NCBI RefSeq assembly: GCF_000382345.1
Contig: NZ_KB908080.1
Coordinates: 1-64,000, forward strand
Reading direction: 5' to 3'
Length of the DNA: 64,000 nt
From: Massilia niastensis DSM 21313
GTDB taxonomy: Bacteria; Pseudomonadota; Gammaproteobacteria; Burkholderiales; Burkholderiaceae_D
Numbering within the stretch: position 1 is the first letter of the stretch; each line of letters starts with the position of its first letter. This document shows positions 9,223-18,135 of this stretch, piece after piece. A program made the translations under genes and the position numbers. The notes under the pieces were generated by a model that saw only the letters and a program-made list of their open reading frames with translations, was not told the DNA's origin and ran no database searches.

Positions 9223-11456
9223 CTCCAGCTCAGGTCGGTCTTGCTGAGCGGCAGCTCGCGCACGCGCTTGCCCGTCGCGGCGAAGATCGCGTTGCAGACC
9301 GCCGGCGCCAGCGGCGGCAGGGCCGGTTCGCCCAGCCCGGTGACCGGATAATCCGACTTCACGAAGTGCACCTCGATCTTTCCGGGCGCATCCGGCATGC
9401 GCAGCAGCTGGTACTCGTGGAAGTTGCTCTGCACCACACGACCCTTGTCGATGTCCAGTTCCGGGAACATCATGGTCGACATGCCGTCGATCACCGAACC
9501 CTCGACCTGGTTCTCGGCGCCCGACAGGTTGATGATCTGGGCGCCGATGTCGGTCGCCACCACCACCCGGTCGACCTTCAGCTTGCCGTCGCGCGAGACC
9601 GTGACCTCGGCCACCTGGGCCACATAGCCGCGGTGGCTGAAGTGGAAGGCGATGCCCTGGCCCTGGCCGCGCGGGAAGGTCTTCTTGCCCCAGCCGGCCT
9701 TGTCGGCCGCGGTCTGCAGCACCGACTTCATGCGCGCCACGCTGTAGGGCTGGCCGCGCTCGCCCGTGCCCGCCACGATGTCCTTGTTGCCCAGTAGTTC
9801 CATGCGGAACTCGAGCGGATCGCGTCCGCCGGCATGGGCCAGTTCGTCGATGAAGCTGTGGAAGACCCAGGCGAACACGCAGCTGCCCGGCGCGCGCCAC
9901 GGACCCATCGGCACGCGGCATTCGAGGGCGGTCTGCTCGAGCTGGCAGTTGCCGATCCAGCGTCCCGGGAACTCGTCGCCGGACAGGTTGCCGCCGCTGC
10001 CAGGCTGCAGCACGCTCTGGCCGTCGCGCTCGACGCGGTTGGCGAAGGTCACGAAATGGTTCTGCCAGGCCACCGCGCGTCCGGCGGCGTCGACGCCGCC
10101 GCGCAGGAAGTGGAAGCCGCCCGGGCGGAAATGGTCGTGCTGCAAGTCGTCTTCGCGGGTCCAGGTCAGCTTGACCGGGGCGTTCACTTTTTGCGCGATC
10201 GCGGTCGCCTCGACGATGAAGTCCGAGCTCAGGCGCCGGCCGAAGCCGCCGCCGCTGCGGATGATGTGCAGCACGATCTTTTCCTTCGGGATGCCGAAGG
10301 TCGTGCTCACCAGCGCCTGTCCGGATCCCGGATTCTGGGTCGGGGCCCACAGCTCCAGCGAAGCGTCGGCCGGCTTGAACCAGGCGGTGCAGTTCTGCGG
10401 CTCCATGCTCGCGTGCGAGATGAAGGGATAGCTGTAGGCCGCCTCGACCGTCTTCGCGGCGCCGGCCAGCGCGGCCGCCACGTCGCCATCCTTGCGCATG
10501 GTCGCCGCGCCCGGCTGCCTGGCCGCGGCCCGGGCCTGGGCAGTGAAACCGGCCCAGCTGTGGTCCGCGCCCACGCCTTCGTCCCACTCGACCTTCAGCT
10601 CGCGGCGCGCGCGCATGGCGGCCCAGGTCGAGGTGGCCACGATCGCCACGCCGGGACGCAGGCCGTTCAGGTTGGCGGTGCCGTCGATGAGGAACGCATC
10701 CTTGACGCCGGGCAAGGCGCGCACCGCGTCCAGGTTGGCGCGCAGCGGCTTGCCGCCGAACACCGGGCACTTCGCATACACGGCGTGCAGCATGCCGGGC
10801 AGCTGGACGTCGATGCCGAACAGGGGACGGCCAGCGACGATGGCGGCGTTGTCGACGCCGCCGATGCGGGTGCCGAGCAGCCTGAAGCTGGCCGGATCCT
10901 TCAGGACGACCTGGGCCGGATCCGGCACCGGCAGTTTCGCCGCGGCTTCCACCAGCGCGCCGTAGCCGAGGCGGCGCTTGCCGGCGGCATGCAGGACCGC
11001 GCCCTTGTCGGTGCTGCATTCGCTGGCCGGCACGCCCCAGGCCTGGCTCGCGGCCTGGACCAGCATGGCGCGCACGGTGGCGCCCAGGCGGCGGAAGTCG
11101 TTGTAGTTGTTCGGGGTCGAGGTCGAGCCGCCCGCTCCCTGTCCGCCATAGGCGGGATCCAGGTCGCCCTGATTGACGCGCACGTCCTTCCAGTCGACGT
11201 CGAGTTCCTCGGCGATCACCATCGGCAGCGAGGTCTTGATGCCCTGGCCGATCTCGGGCTGTTTCGAGACCAGGGTGACGCTGCCGTCGCGGCCGATGCG
11301 GATGAAGGCGTTGGGCACGAAGTCGGACGCGGGGCTCGAGGCGCGCGCGGCCGCGGCCAGCGCGCCGTCGGCCGACATGGCCAGCAGGAAGGCGCCGCCG
11401 GCGGCGCCGTGGCGCAGGAAGCTGCGGCGCGATGGGGACTGGGGCGCGTGCGTCAT
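9219..11456 (-). CDS. Molybdopterin-binding aldehyde/isoquinoline oxidoreductase large subunit (IorB-like), Tat-exported
   Basis: A 745-residue xanthine-oxidase-family large subunit. The N-terminus has a twin-arginine signal ([19 protein letters not shown]). Ligand segments for the molybdenum-pterin cofactor include [51 protein letters not shown], and the catalytic-Glu segment [19 protein letters not shown] near the C-terminus. Length and order match the IorB group (isoquinoline 1-oxidoreductase beta) rather than cytosolic XdhB. The ATG at 11456 overlaps the stop of the 2Fe-2S subunit by four bases. A longer reading frame extending to 11801 is an artefact of the overlap. The substrate is unknown; periplasmic aldehydes or N-heterocycles are the usual candidates. 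Confidence 0.92.
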   Translation of the reverse strand: MTHAPQSPSRRSFLRHGAAGGAFLLAMSADGALAAAARASSPASDFVPNAFIRIGRDGSVTLVSKQPEIGQGIKTSLPMVIAEELDVDWKDVRVNQGDLDPAYGGQGAGGSTSTPNNYNDFRRLGATVRAMLVQAASQAWGVPASECSTDKGAVLHAAGKRRLGYGALVEAAAKLPVPDPAQVVLKDPASFRLLGTRIGGVDNAAIVAGRPLFGIDVQLPGMLHAVYAKCPVFGGKPLRANLDAVRALPGVKDAFLIDGTANLNGLRPGVAIVATSTWAAMRARRELKVEWDEGVGADHSWAGFTAQARAAARQPGAATMRKDGDVAAALAGAAKTVEAAYSYPFISHASMEPQNCTAWFKPADASLELWAPTQNPGSGQALVSTTFGIPKEKIVLHIIRSGGGFGRRLSSDFIVEATAIAQKVNAPVKLTWTREDDLQHDHFRPGGFHFLRGGVDAAGRAVAWQNHFVTFANRVERDGQSVLQPGSGGNLSGDEFPGRWIGNCQLEQTALECRVPMGPWRAPGSCVFAWVFHSFIDELAHAGGRDPLEFRMELLGNKDIVAGTGERGQPYSVARMKSVLQTAADKAGWGKKTFPRGQGQGIAFHFSHRGYVAQVAEVTVSRDGKLKVDRVVVATDIGAQIINLSGAENQVEGSVIDGMSTMMFPELDIDKGRVVQSNFHEYQLLRMPDAPGKIEVHFVKSDYPVTGLGEPALPPLAPAVCNAIFAATGKRVRELPLSKTDLSWS

Positions 11457-11932
11457 TTCTTGTCCTTTCCGTTGGCGGCGATGGCGGCGGCGCGGTGGAT
11501 GCCCTTGCGGATCCGCATATAGGTGGCGCAGCGGCACAGGTTGCCGGCCATGGCTTCGTCGATCTGGGCGTCGGTCGGCTTCGGGTGCTGCTTGAGCAGG
11601 GCGCAGGCGGTCATGATCTGGCCGGCCTGGCAGTAGCCGCATTGCGGCACGTCCAGCTCCTGCCAGGCTTGCTGCAGCGGATGGCGGGCGTGCGCATCCA
11701 GGCCCTCGATGGTGGTGACTTTCTGCTTGCCGACCGCCGAGACCGGCACCAGGCAGGAACGCGTGGGCGTGCCGTCGAGGTGGACGGTGCAGGCGCCGCA
11801 CTGGCCCAGGCCGCAGCCATACTTGGTGCCGACCATCCCCAGGCTGTCGCGCAGCGCCCAGAGCAGGGGGGTATCGGGCTCGACTTCCATGGCATGCGCC
11901 TTGCCGTTTATGTGCAGCGTATATTTACTCAT
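11453..11932 (-). CDS. 2Fe-2S subunit of molybdenum hydroxylase (IorA-like)
   Basis: A 159-residue small subunit with the two expected clusters. The plant-ferredoxin-type site is GTKYGCGLGQCGACTVHLDG followed by SCLVPV. The helical domain site is PQCGYCQAGQIM with NLCRCATYMRIRKGI. It transfers electrons from the molybdenum centre. There is no FAD subunit, as in other IorAB-type enzymes, which use cytochromes as acceptors. It is first in a two-gene operon, with four-base overlap to the large subunit. No Tat signal is present here, so it is presumably co-exported with the partner. Confidence 0.93.
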   Translation of the reverse strand: MSKYTLHINGKAHAMEVEPDTPLLWALRDSLGMVGTKYGCGLGQCGACTVHLDGTPTRSCLVPVSAVGKQKVTTIEGLDAHARHPLQQAWQELDVPQCGYCQAGQIMTACALLKQHPKPTDAQIDEAMAGNLCRCATYMRIRKGIHRAAAIAANGKDKK

Positions 11933-12071
11933 GGCGATCCTTCTGAAAAACAGAACAATCCAGCATCGTAGCGGAAAATGTTGCAGCTCGACAGTAAGGG
12001 GGAAAGGCTTCTTGGTTTGTCGTGGCAGAGTATGTAATACTTAGTTGTCGTCCAGTTAACTAAAGCTTTCT

Positions 12072-14078
12072 ATGCCAGTGCCTGGTCCACGCTTGAAATC
12101 AGCTAACCTGAAAGTGCGCCTGGCTTTCGTTGCGGCAGTGCTCGTCTTCGCCGCGACCCTGGTCGTCACCCTGTCGACCCTGGCCGTGGTCGAGCGCGGC
12201 ATGAAATCGGTGATCGGCGACCAGGAATACACCATGCTGTCGGGTGCGGCCAGCTTCATGGACGACCGGATGGAAGCGCGCCGGCGCCAGGTGGAGACCC
12301 TGGCGGCCAACCTCACGGAGGAGCTGCGCGCCGACGGCGCCGCCCTGCAGCGCCACCTGGGCATCCAGGCCAGCCTGTGGGGTGACGACTACATGAACCT
12401 GCTGGTGGTCGACCGCAAGGGCGAGATCGTGGTCACGGTGAAGCCGATCGCGGCAGGCAGGCAGTTCAATGCCAGGGGCCGCGACTATTTCGACCAGGCC
12501 ATCGCCACCCGCAAGAGCGTCATTTCGAAACCGCTGCAAAGCCGGCTGTCGAAGCAGAACATCGTCGTGTTCAGCGCGCCGGTCTTCGATGCGGCCGGCG
12601 AGGTGGCGCAGGTGCTGGTGGCGAGCGTGCACCTGCAGGGCTCGGGCTTCCTGCGTCCGATCAACGTGCTCAAGCCCGGCACCACCGGCTACCTGTTCCT
12701 GATGACGGCCGACGGCATCGTCATCGAGCATCCCGACCGGAACCGCGTGATGAAGCACATCAGCGCCACGCCGGGCGTCAACCGCGGCACGCTGCGCGCG
12801 CTGCAGGGTTTCGAAGGCTGGATCGAGGCGCACAGCAAGGACGGGCGCGCCAGCATCTACGCCTATCGCCGGCTGCGCTCGACCGGCTGGATCCTGGCGG
12901 CGCGCTACCCGACCGACGAAGCCTTCGCGCCGCTCCAGGAGATGCGCCGCAACGCCTTCTTCGGCGCGCTCGGCCTGGCGCTGGCCTCCGGGCTGCTGGC
13001 CTGGGTGCTGGTCTACCGGCTGCTGGCCCCGCTGCAGGTGCTGCGCGACCAGGTCTGGGCGATCCGCAGCGACCAGGCCGGCATCGGGGTGCTGCGCCAC
13101 GGCCGCAAGGACGAGATCGGGGAACTCGGCCGCGCCTTCTACGAGCTGATGGCCGAGCGCGAGCTGGCGGAAAAGCTGCGCTCGGCCAGCGAGAAGCGCC
13201 TGCGCACGATCGCCGACAACCTGCCGGTGCTGATCGCCTACCTGGACAGCGAGCGGCGCTTTCGCTTCGGCAACGCGACCTTCGAAAAATGGTTCGGCAT
13301 CTCGCCCCAGCGCCTGGTCGGCATGACGGTGTCCGAGGTGATGGGCGAGGAGGCCGCGCGCCAGATCCACGAGACGCTGGAGCGGGCCTTCGCCGGCAAC
13401 AGCGCGACCTGCGACATGCGCATCGAGATCCGGGGCACCCTGCGCTACCTGCAGGGCACCTACATTCCGGACGTGCAGCCGGACGGACGGGTCGCCGGGG
13501 TCTACGCCCTCAAGCACGACATGACGCATGTGAAGGAAGTCGAGGAACAGCTGCAGCAGCTGGCCCGCATCGATAGCCTGACGGGCATCGCCAACCGCCT
13601 CATGTTCGGCGAGATCCTCCCGCATGCGCTGGACCGGGCGCGCCGCCACGGCAAGCTGCTGGCGCTGGCCTACCTCGACATCGACCACTTCAAGAGCATC
13701 AACGACAGCTATGGCCACGGCATCGGCGACGAGGTGCTGAAGGAGTTCGCGCGCCGGCTCACCAGGGGCGTGCGCGCGACCGACACGCCGGCGCGCCTGT
13801 CGGGCGACGAGTTCGTGGTGATCCTGGAAGACCTCGGTTCGCGCGAGGAGGCCGAGCATATCGTGGCCAAGATCGTGGCCGCGATGCGCGCCCCGTTCGC
13901 GACCAGCAAGGGTGCGGTGCAGGCCTCGACCAGCATCGGCGTGGCGCTCTCCACCAGCGTCGGCATCCCGCTGTCGCAGCCGCGCCATTCGCAGGAGCAG
14001 CTGCTGGCGGCGGCCGACAGCGCCCTGTATGCCGCCAAGGGCAAGGGGCGCGACGGCTATGCGGTGTATGAAGAGTGA
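12072..14078 (+). CDS. Membrane diguanylate cyclase (Cache-HAMP-PAS-GGDEF)
   Basis: A 668-residue c-di-GMP synthase. A membrane helix (about 15-38) and a second one (about 293-315) bracket a periplasmic dCache sensor. HAMP (about 316-368) and PAS (about 375-490) follow, then GGDEF from about 500. The active loop is RLSGDEFVV (SGDEF, a functional variant), with DIDHFKSIND metal-binding upstream. An RATD product-inhibition site lies exactly five residues before SGDEF. There is no EAL domain. SD is weak before ATG 12072. The gene is monocistronic and divergent from the IorAB-like operon. The signal sensed is unknown. Confidence 0.92.
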   Translation: MPVPGPRLKSANLKVRLAFVAAVLVFAATLVVTLSTLAVVERGMKSVIGDQEYTMLSGAASFMDDRMEARRRQVETLAANLTEELRADGAALQRHLGIQASLWGDDYMNLLVVDRKGEIVVTVKPIAAGRQFNARGRDYFDQAIATRKSVISKPLQSRLSKQNIVVFSAPVFDAAGEVAQVLVASVHLQGSGFLRPINVLKPGTTGYLFLMTADGIVIEHPDRNRVMKHISATPGVNRGTLRALQGFEGWIEAHSKDGRASIYAYRRLRSTGWILAARYPTDEAFAPLQEMRRNAFFGALGLALASGLLAWVLVYRLLAPLQVLRDQVWAIRSDQAGIGVLRHGRKDEIGELGRAFYELMAERELAEKLRSASEKRLRTIADNLPVLIAYLDSERRFRFGNATFEKWFGISPQRLVGMTVSEVMGEEAARQIHETLERAFAGNSATCDMRIEIRGTLRYLQGTYIPDVQPDGRVAGVYALKHDMTHVKEVEEQLQQLARIDSLTGIANRLMFGEILPHALDRARRHGKLLALAYLDIDHFKSINDSYGHGIGDEVLKEFARRLTRGVRATDTPARLSGDEFVVILEDLGSREEAEHIVAKIVAAMRAPFATSKGAVQASTSIGVALSTSVGIPLSQPRHSQEQLLAAADSALYAAKGKGRDGYAVYEE

Positions 14079-14126
14079 AGGGGGGAAGCGCGATCGGCGC
14101 CGTTTCAGCCTCGGCTTCCCGGCCTG

Positions 14127-15464
14127 TCACAGGCCTTCCGGATAGGTCTCCGGCGGCTCGCCCGAATGCCAGCCGCTGGTCGGATCGAGCGGCTCGACCG
14201 CGCTGGTGCGGTCGATGTGGATCACGGCGTCGAACTGGCGCGGGAGCTGGGCCATGAAGTAGTGGCTGTGGCGCTCGGTGCGCGGCAGGTACAGCACCCC
14301 GATCGCGCGCTCCAGCCGGCCTTCCATCAGGGCGTCGCGCACCGGTCCGGGATCGCGCAGCGCCAGGTAGAAATCCTGCATGCCGGTGCTGTGCAGCAGG
14401 TGCTCGTAGCTGCCCGGCAGGCCGGGCCGCACACGCTTGTGCTCGGCCGGGCCGTCCCATTCCGAGGCGGCGGTGACCCGCCCGTCATAGGTGGTGAAGC
14501 CGATCAGGCAGGCGTCGGACCCGTAGGCCTTGCGCGCCAGTTCGCCCACGTTCCACTCGCCCTGGCGCCCGATCTCGGTGGCGCGCGCGTCGCCGATGTG
14601 GGAGTTGTGTTCCCAGATGACGATCCGGGCCGGCTTGCCGTCGCGCGACAGGTGGCGCGCCAGCGCGTCCAGGGTTTCGGCCATGTGGCTGTCGCGCAGG
14701 TTCCAGGACGAGACCCGGCCGCGGAACATGGTGCGGTAGTACTCCTCGGCGTTCTTGACCAGGCGCGCGTTCTGCTGGGCGTAGAAGAAGGCGTCCTCGG
14801 CCCCGGCGCCGTCGGCCTGCATGTAGTCGAAGGCGCGCTGCTGGAGGTCGTGCAGGGCCGCCAGCACGCCCTGTTCGCAGGAGTCGGACATGCCGATGCT
14901 GGCGGCATAGCCGTACTGCTGGCTGTCGCGGTCGTAGTGGTCGAAGCAGGCGTAGCGGCGGCGCGCCTCGCGCGCGGCGTTGGGATCGACCTGGTCCAGG
15001 TAGTTCAGCACCTCGTGGATCGAGGTGAACAGGCTGTACAGGTCGAGGCCATACAAGCCGGCCTTGGCGGCGCCGGCCCCGTCGTTGCGCTGGCGCAGCC
15101 ATTCGACGAAGTCGAGCACCGCCGTGTTGCGCCACATCCAGGCCGGGAAGCGCTCGAAGCCGGACAGGGCGGCGCGGCCGTCGGGATCCTGGCCTTCGCC
15201 GCGCACGTAGCGGTTGACCCGGTAGGCGTCCGGCCAGTCGGCTTCCACCGCGACCGCCGCGAAACCCTTTTCCTCGATCAGGCGCCGGGTGATGCGGGCG
15301 CGCTCGGCATAGAACTCGTGGGTGCCGTGGGTCGCTTCGCCGAGCAGCACGAAGCGGGCGTCGCCGACCAGGTCGAGCAGGGCGTCATAGTCGCCCGCCG
15401 CCCCGCTGAGCGGATGCGCGGCCGCGCGGATCGCGGCCAGGGACGCGTCGGTGATGGCGCTCAT
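14127..15464 (-). CDS. Erythromycin esterase family protein
   Basis: A 445-residue protein of the Ere/succinoglycan-biosynthesis-protein superfamily. The N-terminal hallmark FVLLGEATHGTHEFY carries the catalytic His and Glu. VAVEADWPDAYRVNRYV and IVIWEHNSHIGDARATEIG are the other conserved blocks, with the second metal-site or catalytic His in EHNSHIGD. It is the third gene of the PRTase-SRPBCC operon, 15 bp after the previous stop. Such trios are common in environmental proteobacteria and are not evidence of macrolide resistance. The physiological substrate is unknown. Confidence 0.9.
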   Translation of the reverse strand: MSAITDASLAAIRAAAHPLSGAAGDYDALLDLVGDARFVLLGEATHGTHEFYAERARITRRLIEEKGFAAVAVEADWPDAYRVNRYVRGEGQDPDGRAALSGFERFPAWMWRNTAVLDFVEWLRQRNDGAGAAKAGLYGLDLYSLFTSIHEVLNYLDQVDPNAAREARRRYACFDHYDRDSQQYGYAASIGMSDSCEQGVLAALHDLQQRAFDYMQADGAGAEDAFFYAQQNARLVKNAEEYYRTMFRGRVSSWNLRDSHMAETLDALARHLSRDGKPARIVIWEHNSHIGDARATEIGRQGEWNVGELARKAYGSDACLIGFTTYDGRVTAASEWDGPAEHKRVRPGLPGSYEHLLHSTGMQDFYLALRDPGPVRDALMEGRLERAIGVLYLPRTERHSHYFMAQLPRQFDAVIHIDRTSAVEPLDPTSGWHSGEPPETYPEGL

Positions 15465-15479
15465 GACGCTGCGGCACGC

Positions 15480-16691
15480 TCAGTGCAGGGTGCGGTCGCT
15501 CGCCGGCGAGTGGTAGGACGTATAGGGCGTCACGCCACGCTCGACGAAGGACTTCATGCGCGCCAGGTCGTCGTCCATCTGGCGCTTCGGATCGGCGCCC
15601 AGCATGCGCGCGATGCCGTGGCCGAGCGCGCCGGCCGGCGGCAGGTAGGCCATGCGCACCGTCACCCGGGTGCCGCCGCGCACCGGCTCGAAGCTCACCG
15701 AACCTTCCTGCTCGATGTCGGAACCGGGCTCGCTGCGCCAGGCCATGCGTTCGGGGCGCGACTGTTCGGTCATGACCGCGTTCCAGGAATAGTCGAGGCC
15801 GCCCGGTCCCTTCACCACCCAGTGCGAGCGGCGGTGGCCGAGGTCGCGCACTTCGCTCACGTGCGACATGAAGCGCGGGAAGTTGTCGTACCTGCTCCAG
15901 GCGTCGTAGACGTCGTCGGGCGAGGCGTCGATGTGGATCGACTTCTCGACGTCGATCCAGCGTCCGCCGCCCACGGCGCCGGCGCCGGCGCCGCGTCCAC
16001 CCACCAGTTCGGCCAGCCGGCGTGCGCCGCCGCTCTTGGTGAGCAGGGCCAGCGCTGCCAGGCCGGCGACCAGGCCCAGCGGCGAGCGGCGCAGCAGCCC
16101 GGCCACGCCGAGCACGCCGCCGCCGAGCAGGGCGGAATTGGTCAGGGTCGGGCTGCGGTTGTCGAAGGCGTGCACCAGCTGGTCGAGCCAGTCGCGCGCC
16201 TGGGTCGCGGCATAGCGTGCGCGCGAGCGCGCCCCGTCGCCGGCTTCGTCCAGGTAGGAGCGCGTCGAGCGGGCGCTGTCCCAGGCGCGGGTGCGGGCTT
16301 CACGCGCGGCCTCGTCCATGCGTTCCCGCGTCTCGTAGGCGCTGTCGGCCATGCGCTCGCGCGTGTCGTGCGCGGCGTGGCCCATGCGGTCGCGCATGTC
16401 GCTGGCGATCCCGGCCAGGCGGTCGCCGGCCTGCGTCGCCATGGCGTCGGCGCGCGCATAGGCCGCCGCCGCCCGGTCGCGCGCCACGCCCAGGCGCGCT
16501 CCCGCCCCGTGCCAGGCGCTGCCGAGGGCGTCGCCGGTGTGGGCGCCCGCGTCGCGCAGCGCACCCATCGCGCGTGCCCGGCGCGCGCGCCCGCGCTCCG
16601 GATCCAGTGCATACATCAGCAGGGCGCCGGCCGCGACTGCGCCGATCAGTTTGCCCAGGTCCATTCCAGTGTCGGTCGTTGCGTATTTCAT
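15480..16691 (-). CDS. SRPBCC (START-like) domain protein with N-terminal YtxH-like membrane/coil region
   Basis: A 403-residue protein. Residues about 10-28 form a hydrophobic anchor followed by DPERGRARRARA. Residues 40-170 are an Arg/Ala-rich helical region with repeated RERM-type heptads (MRDRMGHAAHDTRERMADSA). A second hydrophobic stretch lies at about 185-220. From about 245 comes a polyketide cyclase/dehydrase-type SRPBCC domain: DVEKSIHIDASPDDVYDAWSRYDNFPRFMSHV and MAWRSEPG. ATG 16691 has a GAGGAGCGG SD and overlaps the PRTase stop. Proteins with this domain order are conserved beside PRTase and Ere-like genes. The function is not established; lipid binding at the membrane is a guess. 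Confidence 0.85.
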   Translation of the reverse strand: MKYATTDTGMDLGKLIGAVAAGALLMYALDPERGRARRARAMGALRDAGAHTGDALGSAWHGAGARLGVARDRAAAAYARADAMATQAGDRLAGIASDMRDRMGHAAHDTRERMADSAYETRERMDEAAREARTRAWDSARSTRSYLDEAGDGARSRARYAATQARDWLDQLVHAFDNRSPTLTNSALLGGGVLGVAGLLRRSPLGLVAGLAALALLTKSGGARRLAELVGGRGAGAGAVGGGRWIDVEKSIHIDASPDDVYDAWSRYDNFPRFMSHVSEVRDLGHRRSHWVVKGPGGLDYSWNAVMTEQSRPERMAWRSEPGSDIEQEGSVSFEPVRGGTRVTVRMAYLPPAGALGHGIARMLGADPKRQMDDDLARMKSFVERGVTPYTSYHSPASDRTLH

Positions 16692-17392
16692 GTCCGCTCC
16701 TCTCGGTTGGGTTGGCTGTGGCCTCCGTTGCCGGGCCATGTCGCCCAGGCCTGCGCCAGCAGGTCCTGTACTTCCTCGTCGGTGGTCTGGTCGAAGCGGC
16801 GGTACCACTGCCCGACGGCGCGAAAGCGCAGCGGGGCTTCGAGGCACACCACTTCGTCGACCAGGTTTCTCAGGGTCTCGAGCGTGTCCGGCGCGCCCAC
16901 CGGCGCGGCGACCACCAGGTGGCCCGGTTGCTGCCGGCGCGCCACCTCGACCGCCGCCTCCATGCTGGCGCCGGTGGCGATGCCGTCGTCGACCAGGATC
17001 ACGCAGCGTCCGCGCAGCGCGGGCTGGGGACGCGCCCCCCGGTAGCGGCGGTCGCGCCGGGCCAGCTCGGCCAGTTCGCGCTGCGTGACCTCGTCGACCT
17101 GTTCCTGCGTCACGCCCATGAATCCCGGCACGCCGGGTTGCAGGACGCGCACGCCGCCGCTGCCGACCGCGCCCATCGCGTACTCTTCCTGGCCGGGCAT
17201 GCCCAGCTTGCGCACGATGATGAGATCGAGTTCGGCGTGCAGGGCCTGCGCGACCGGAAAGGCGACGGGTACGCCGCCGCGGGGCAGCGCCAGCACCAGC
17301 ACGCCGCCTTCGTGGCCGGCGAGATGGCGCAACGCGCGCGCCAGCTGCTTGCCCGCATGGGCGCGGTCGATGAAGACGTCGGTTTCCTGCAT
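16688..17392 (-). CDS. Phosphoribosyltransferase-family protein
   Basis: A 234-residue type I PRTase-like protein. The PRPP-binding loop is CVILVDDGIATGASM, and VLALPRGGVPVAFPVAQAL is the N-terminal loop of the family often fused to or found near dienelactone hydrolases. The C-terminus (RRFDQTTDEEVQDLLAQAW) matches the conserved end of this subgroup. I start at ATG 17392 (MQETDVFIDRAHAG), where homology starts, with GGAGGG upstream. First gene of the operon that continues into the SRPBCC and Ere-like genes by four-base overlap and a short gap. No nucleobase specificity can be assigned. Confidence 0.88.
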   Translation of the reverse strand: MQETDVFIDRAHAGKQLARALRHLAGHEGGVLVLALPRGGVPVAFPVAQALHAELDLIIVRKLGMPGQEEYAMGAVGSGGVRVLQPGVPGFMGVTQEQVDEVTQRELAELARRDRRYRGARPQPALRGRCVILVDDGIATGASMEAAVEVARRQQPGHLVVAAPVGAPDTLETLRNLVDEVVCLEAPLRFRAVGQWYRRFDQTTDEEVQDLLAQAWATWPGNGGHSQPNREERT

Positions 17393-17409
17393 GGGCTGCG
17401 ACCCTCCGG

Positions 17410-17482
17410 AAAACAGAAGACCGCGTTGCACGCGGCACTGCCGCAACGCGGTCTTTCAGCGGACCACCGAGCGTGGTCCGCG
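17410..17482 (-). terminator. Intrinsic terminator of hsp20 plus adjacent hairpin
   Basis: A 12-bp perfect stem (AGACCGCGTTGC with GCAACGCGGTCT, 17418-17454) is followed on the minus strand by TCTGTTTT. That is a rho-independent terminator for the Hsp20 gene. A second perfect 9-bp hairpin (GCGGACCAC/GTGGTCCGC, 17459-17481) precedes it. Confidence 0.8.
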
Positions 17483-17495
17483 AGGGGCCAGACGC

Positions 17496-17969
17496 TTACT
17501 GGATGGTCAGGCGGTGCGCCTCGCTGCCCTGTTTTTTAGGCAGGGACAACATGAGGACACCGCTTTCCAGCCTGGCCTGCGCCGCCGTTTCGTCGACCTC
17601 GGAGGGCAGGGTGAAGCTGCGCATGAATTTGCGTGCGGTGCGTTCAGCATACACCACGGTCTCTCCCTCCCGGCGTTCGTTTGCCCGTCGGCATTCGGCT
17701 TCGATCTGCACGCGCGAGCCGTCGATGGTGACTTTTACGTCATCCTTGTCGACGCCCGGCAGATCGGCCTGGACTTCATAGCTCTTCTCGGTTTCGTGGA
17801 GATTCATCCGCGGCGGTGCGGTGTCCTCTCCCGGCCAGGAACCCCCGGCCTGCGCGAAGGGTGCAAAGAAGTCCTGGAACATGCTCTCGACCATCCGGCC
17901 GAACTGGTCCTCGACCGAGCCCGGACGGTAGGCCGGCAGCGGCGGGCTGCCTCTCCTGACGAGATTCAT
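17496..17969 (-). CDS. Hsp20 / alpha-crystallin small heat-shock protein
   Basis: A 157-residue small heat-shock protein. The alpha-crystallin domain runs from about 50 (PPRMNLHETEKSYEVQADLPGVDKDDVKVTIDG) to about 150, with the C-terminal LESGVLMLSLPKK signature and a short tail (HRLTIQ) carrying the I-x-I/L-type anchor. The N-terminal region QFGRMVESMFQDFF is the amphipathic oligomerisation arm. It is an ATP-independent holdase. Start 17969 has a GGAGG SD. A sigma-32-type promoter lies about 60-85 bp upstream and a strong terminator follows. Confidence 0.95.
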   Translation of the reverse strand: MNLVRRGSPPLPAYRPGSVEDQFGRMVESMFQDFFAPFAQAGGSWPGEDTAPPRMNLHETEKSYEVQADLPGVDKDDVKVTIDGSRVQIEAECRRANERREGETVVYAERTARKFMRSFTLPSEVDETAAQARLESGVLMLSLPKKQGSEAHRLTIQ

Positions 17970-18024
17970 GATGGCCTCCGTTTGGTGAAAGTGAACATGG
18001 CCGGTACGAGTGCCGGCACTTTCG

Positions 18025-18053
18025 TTATAGGGCAGGAAAAGGAAGGTTTCAAG
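18025..18053 (-). promoter_or_regulatory. Sigma-32 (RpoH) type heat-shock promoter of hsp20
   Basis: On the minus strand CTTGAAA (18053-18047) and CCCTATAA (18032-18025) are separated by 14 bases. This matches the RpoH consensus CTTGAAA-N11-16-CCCATnT closely. It points to the Hsp20 start 56 bp downstream. Confidence 0.75.
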
Positions 18054-18135
18054 AGGCCGGCGAAAAGGTTTTTGAAGCCGACGGCGACGGGCGCAACCGT
18101 TCAGCCCGGGCCGCCAGGGCGCCGGGCGATCGCAC

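Noticed and set aside
9219-11801. 860-residue single protein from an extended large-subunit frame
   Set aside because: The extension is an out-of-frame read through the 2Fe-2S gene; the true start is ATG 11456 with Tat signal.
14127-15464. Macrolide resistance gene
   Set aside because: Belongs to a broad Ere-like superfamily in a chromosomal stress operon; no resistance-cassette context.
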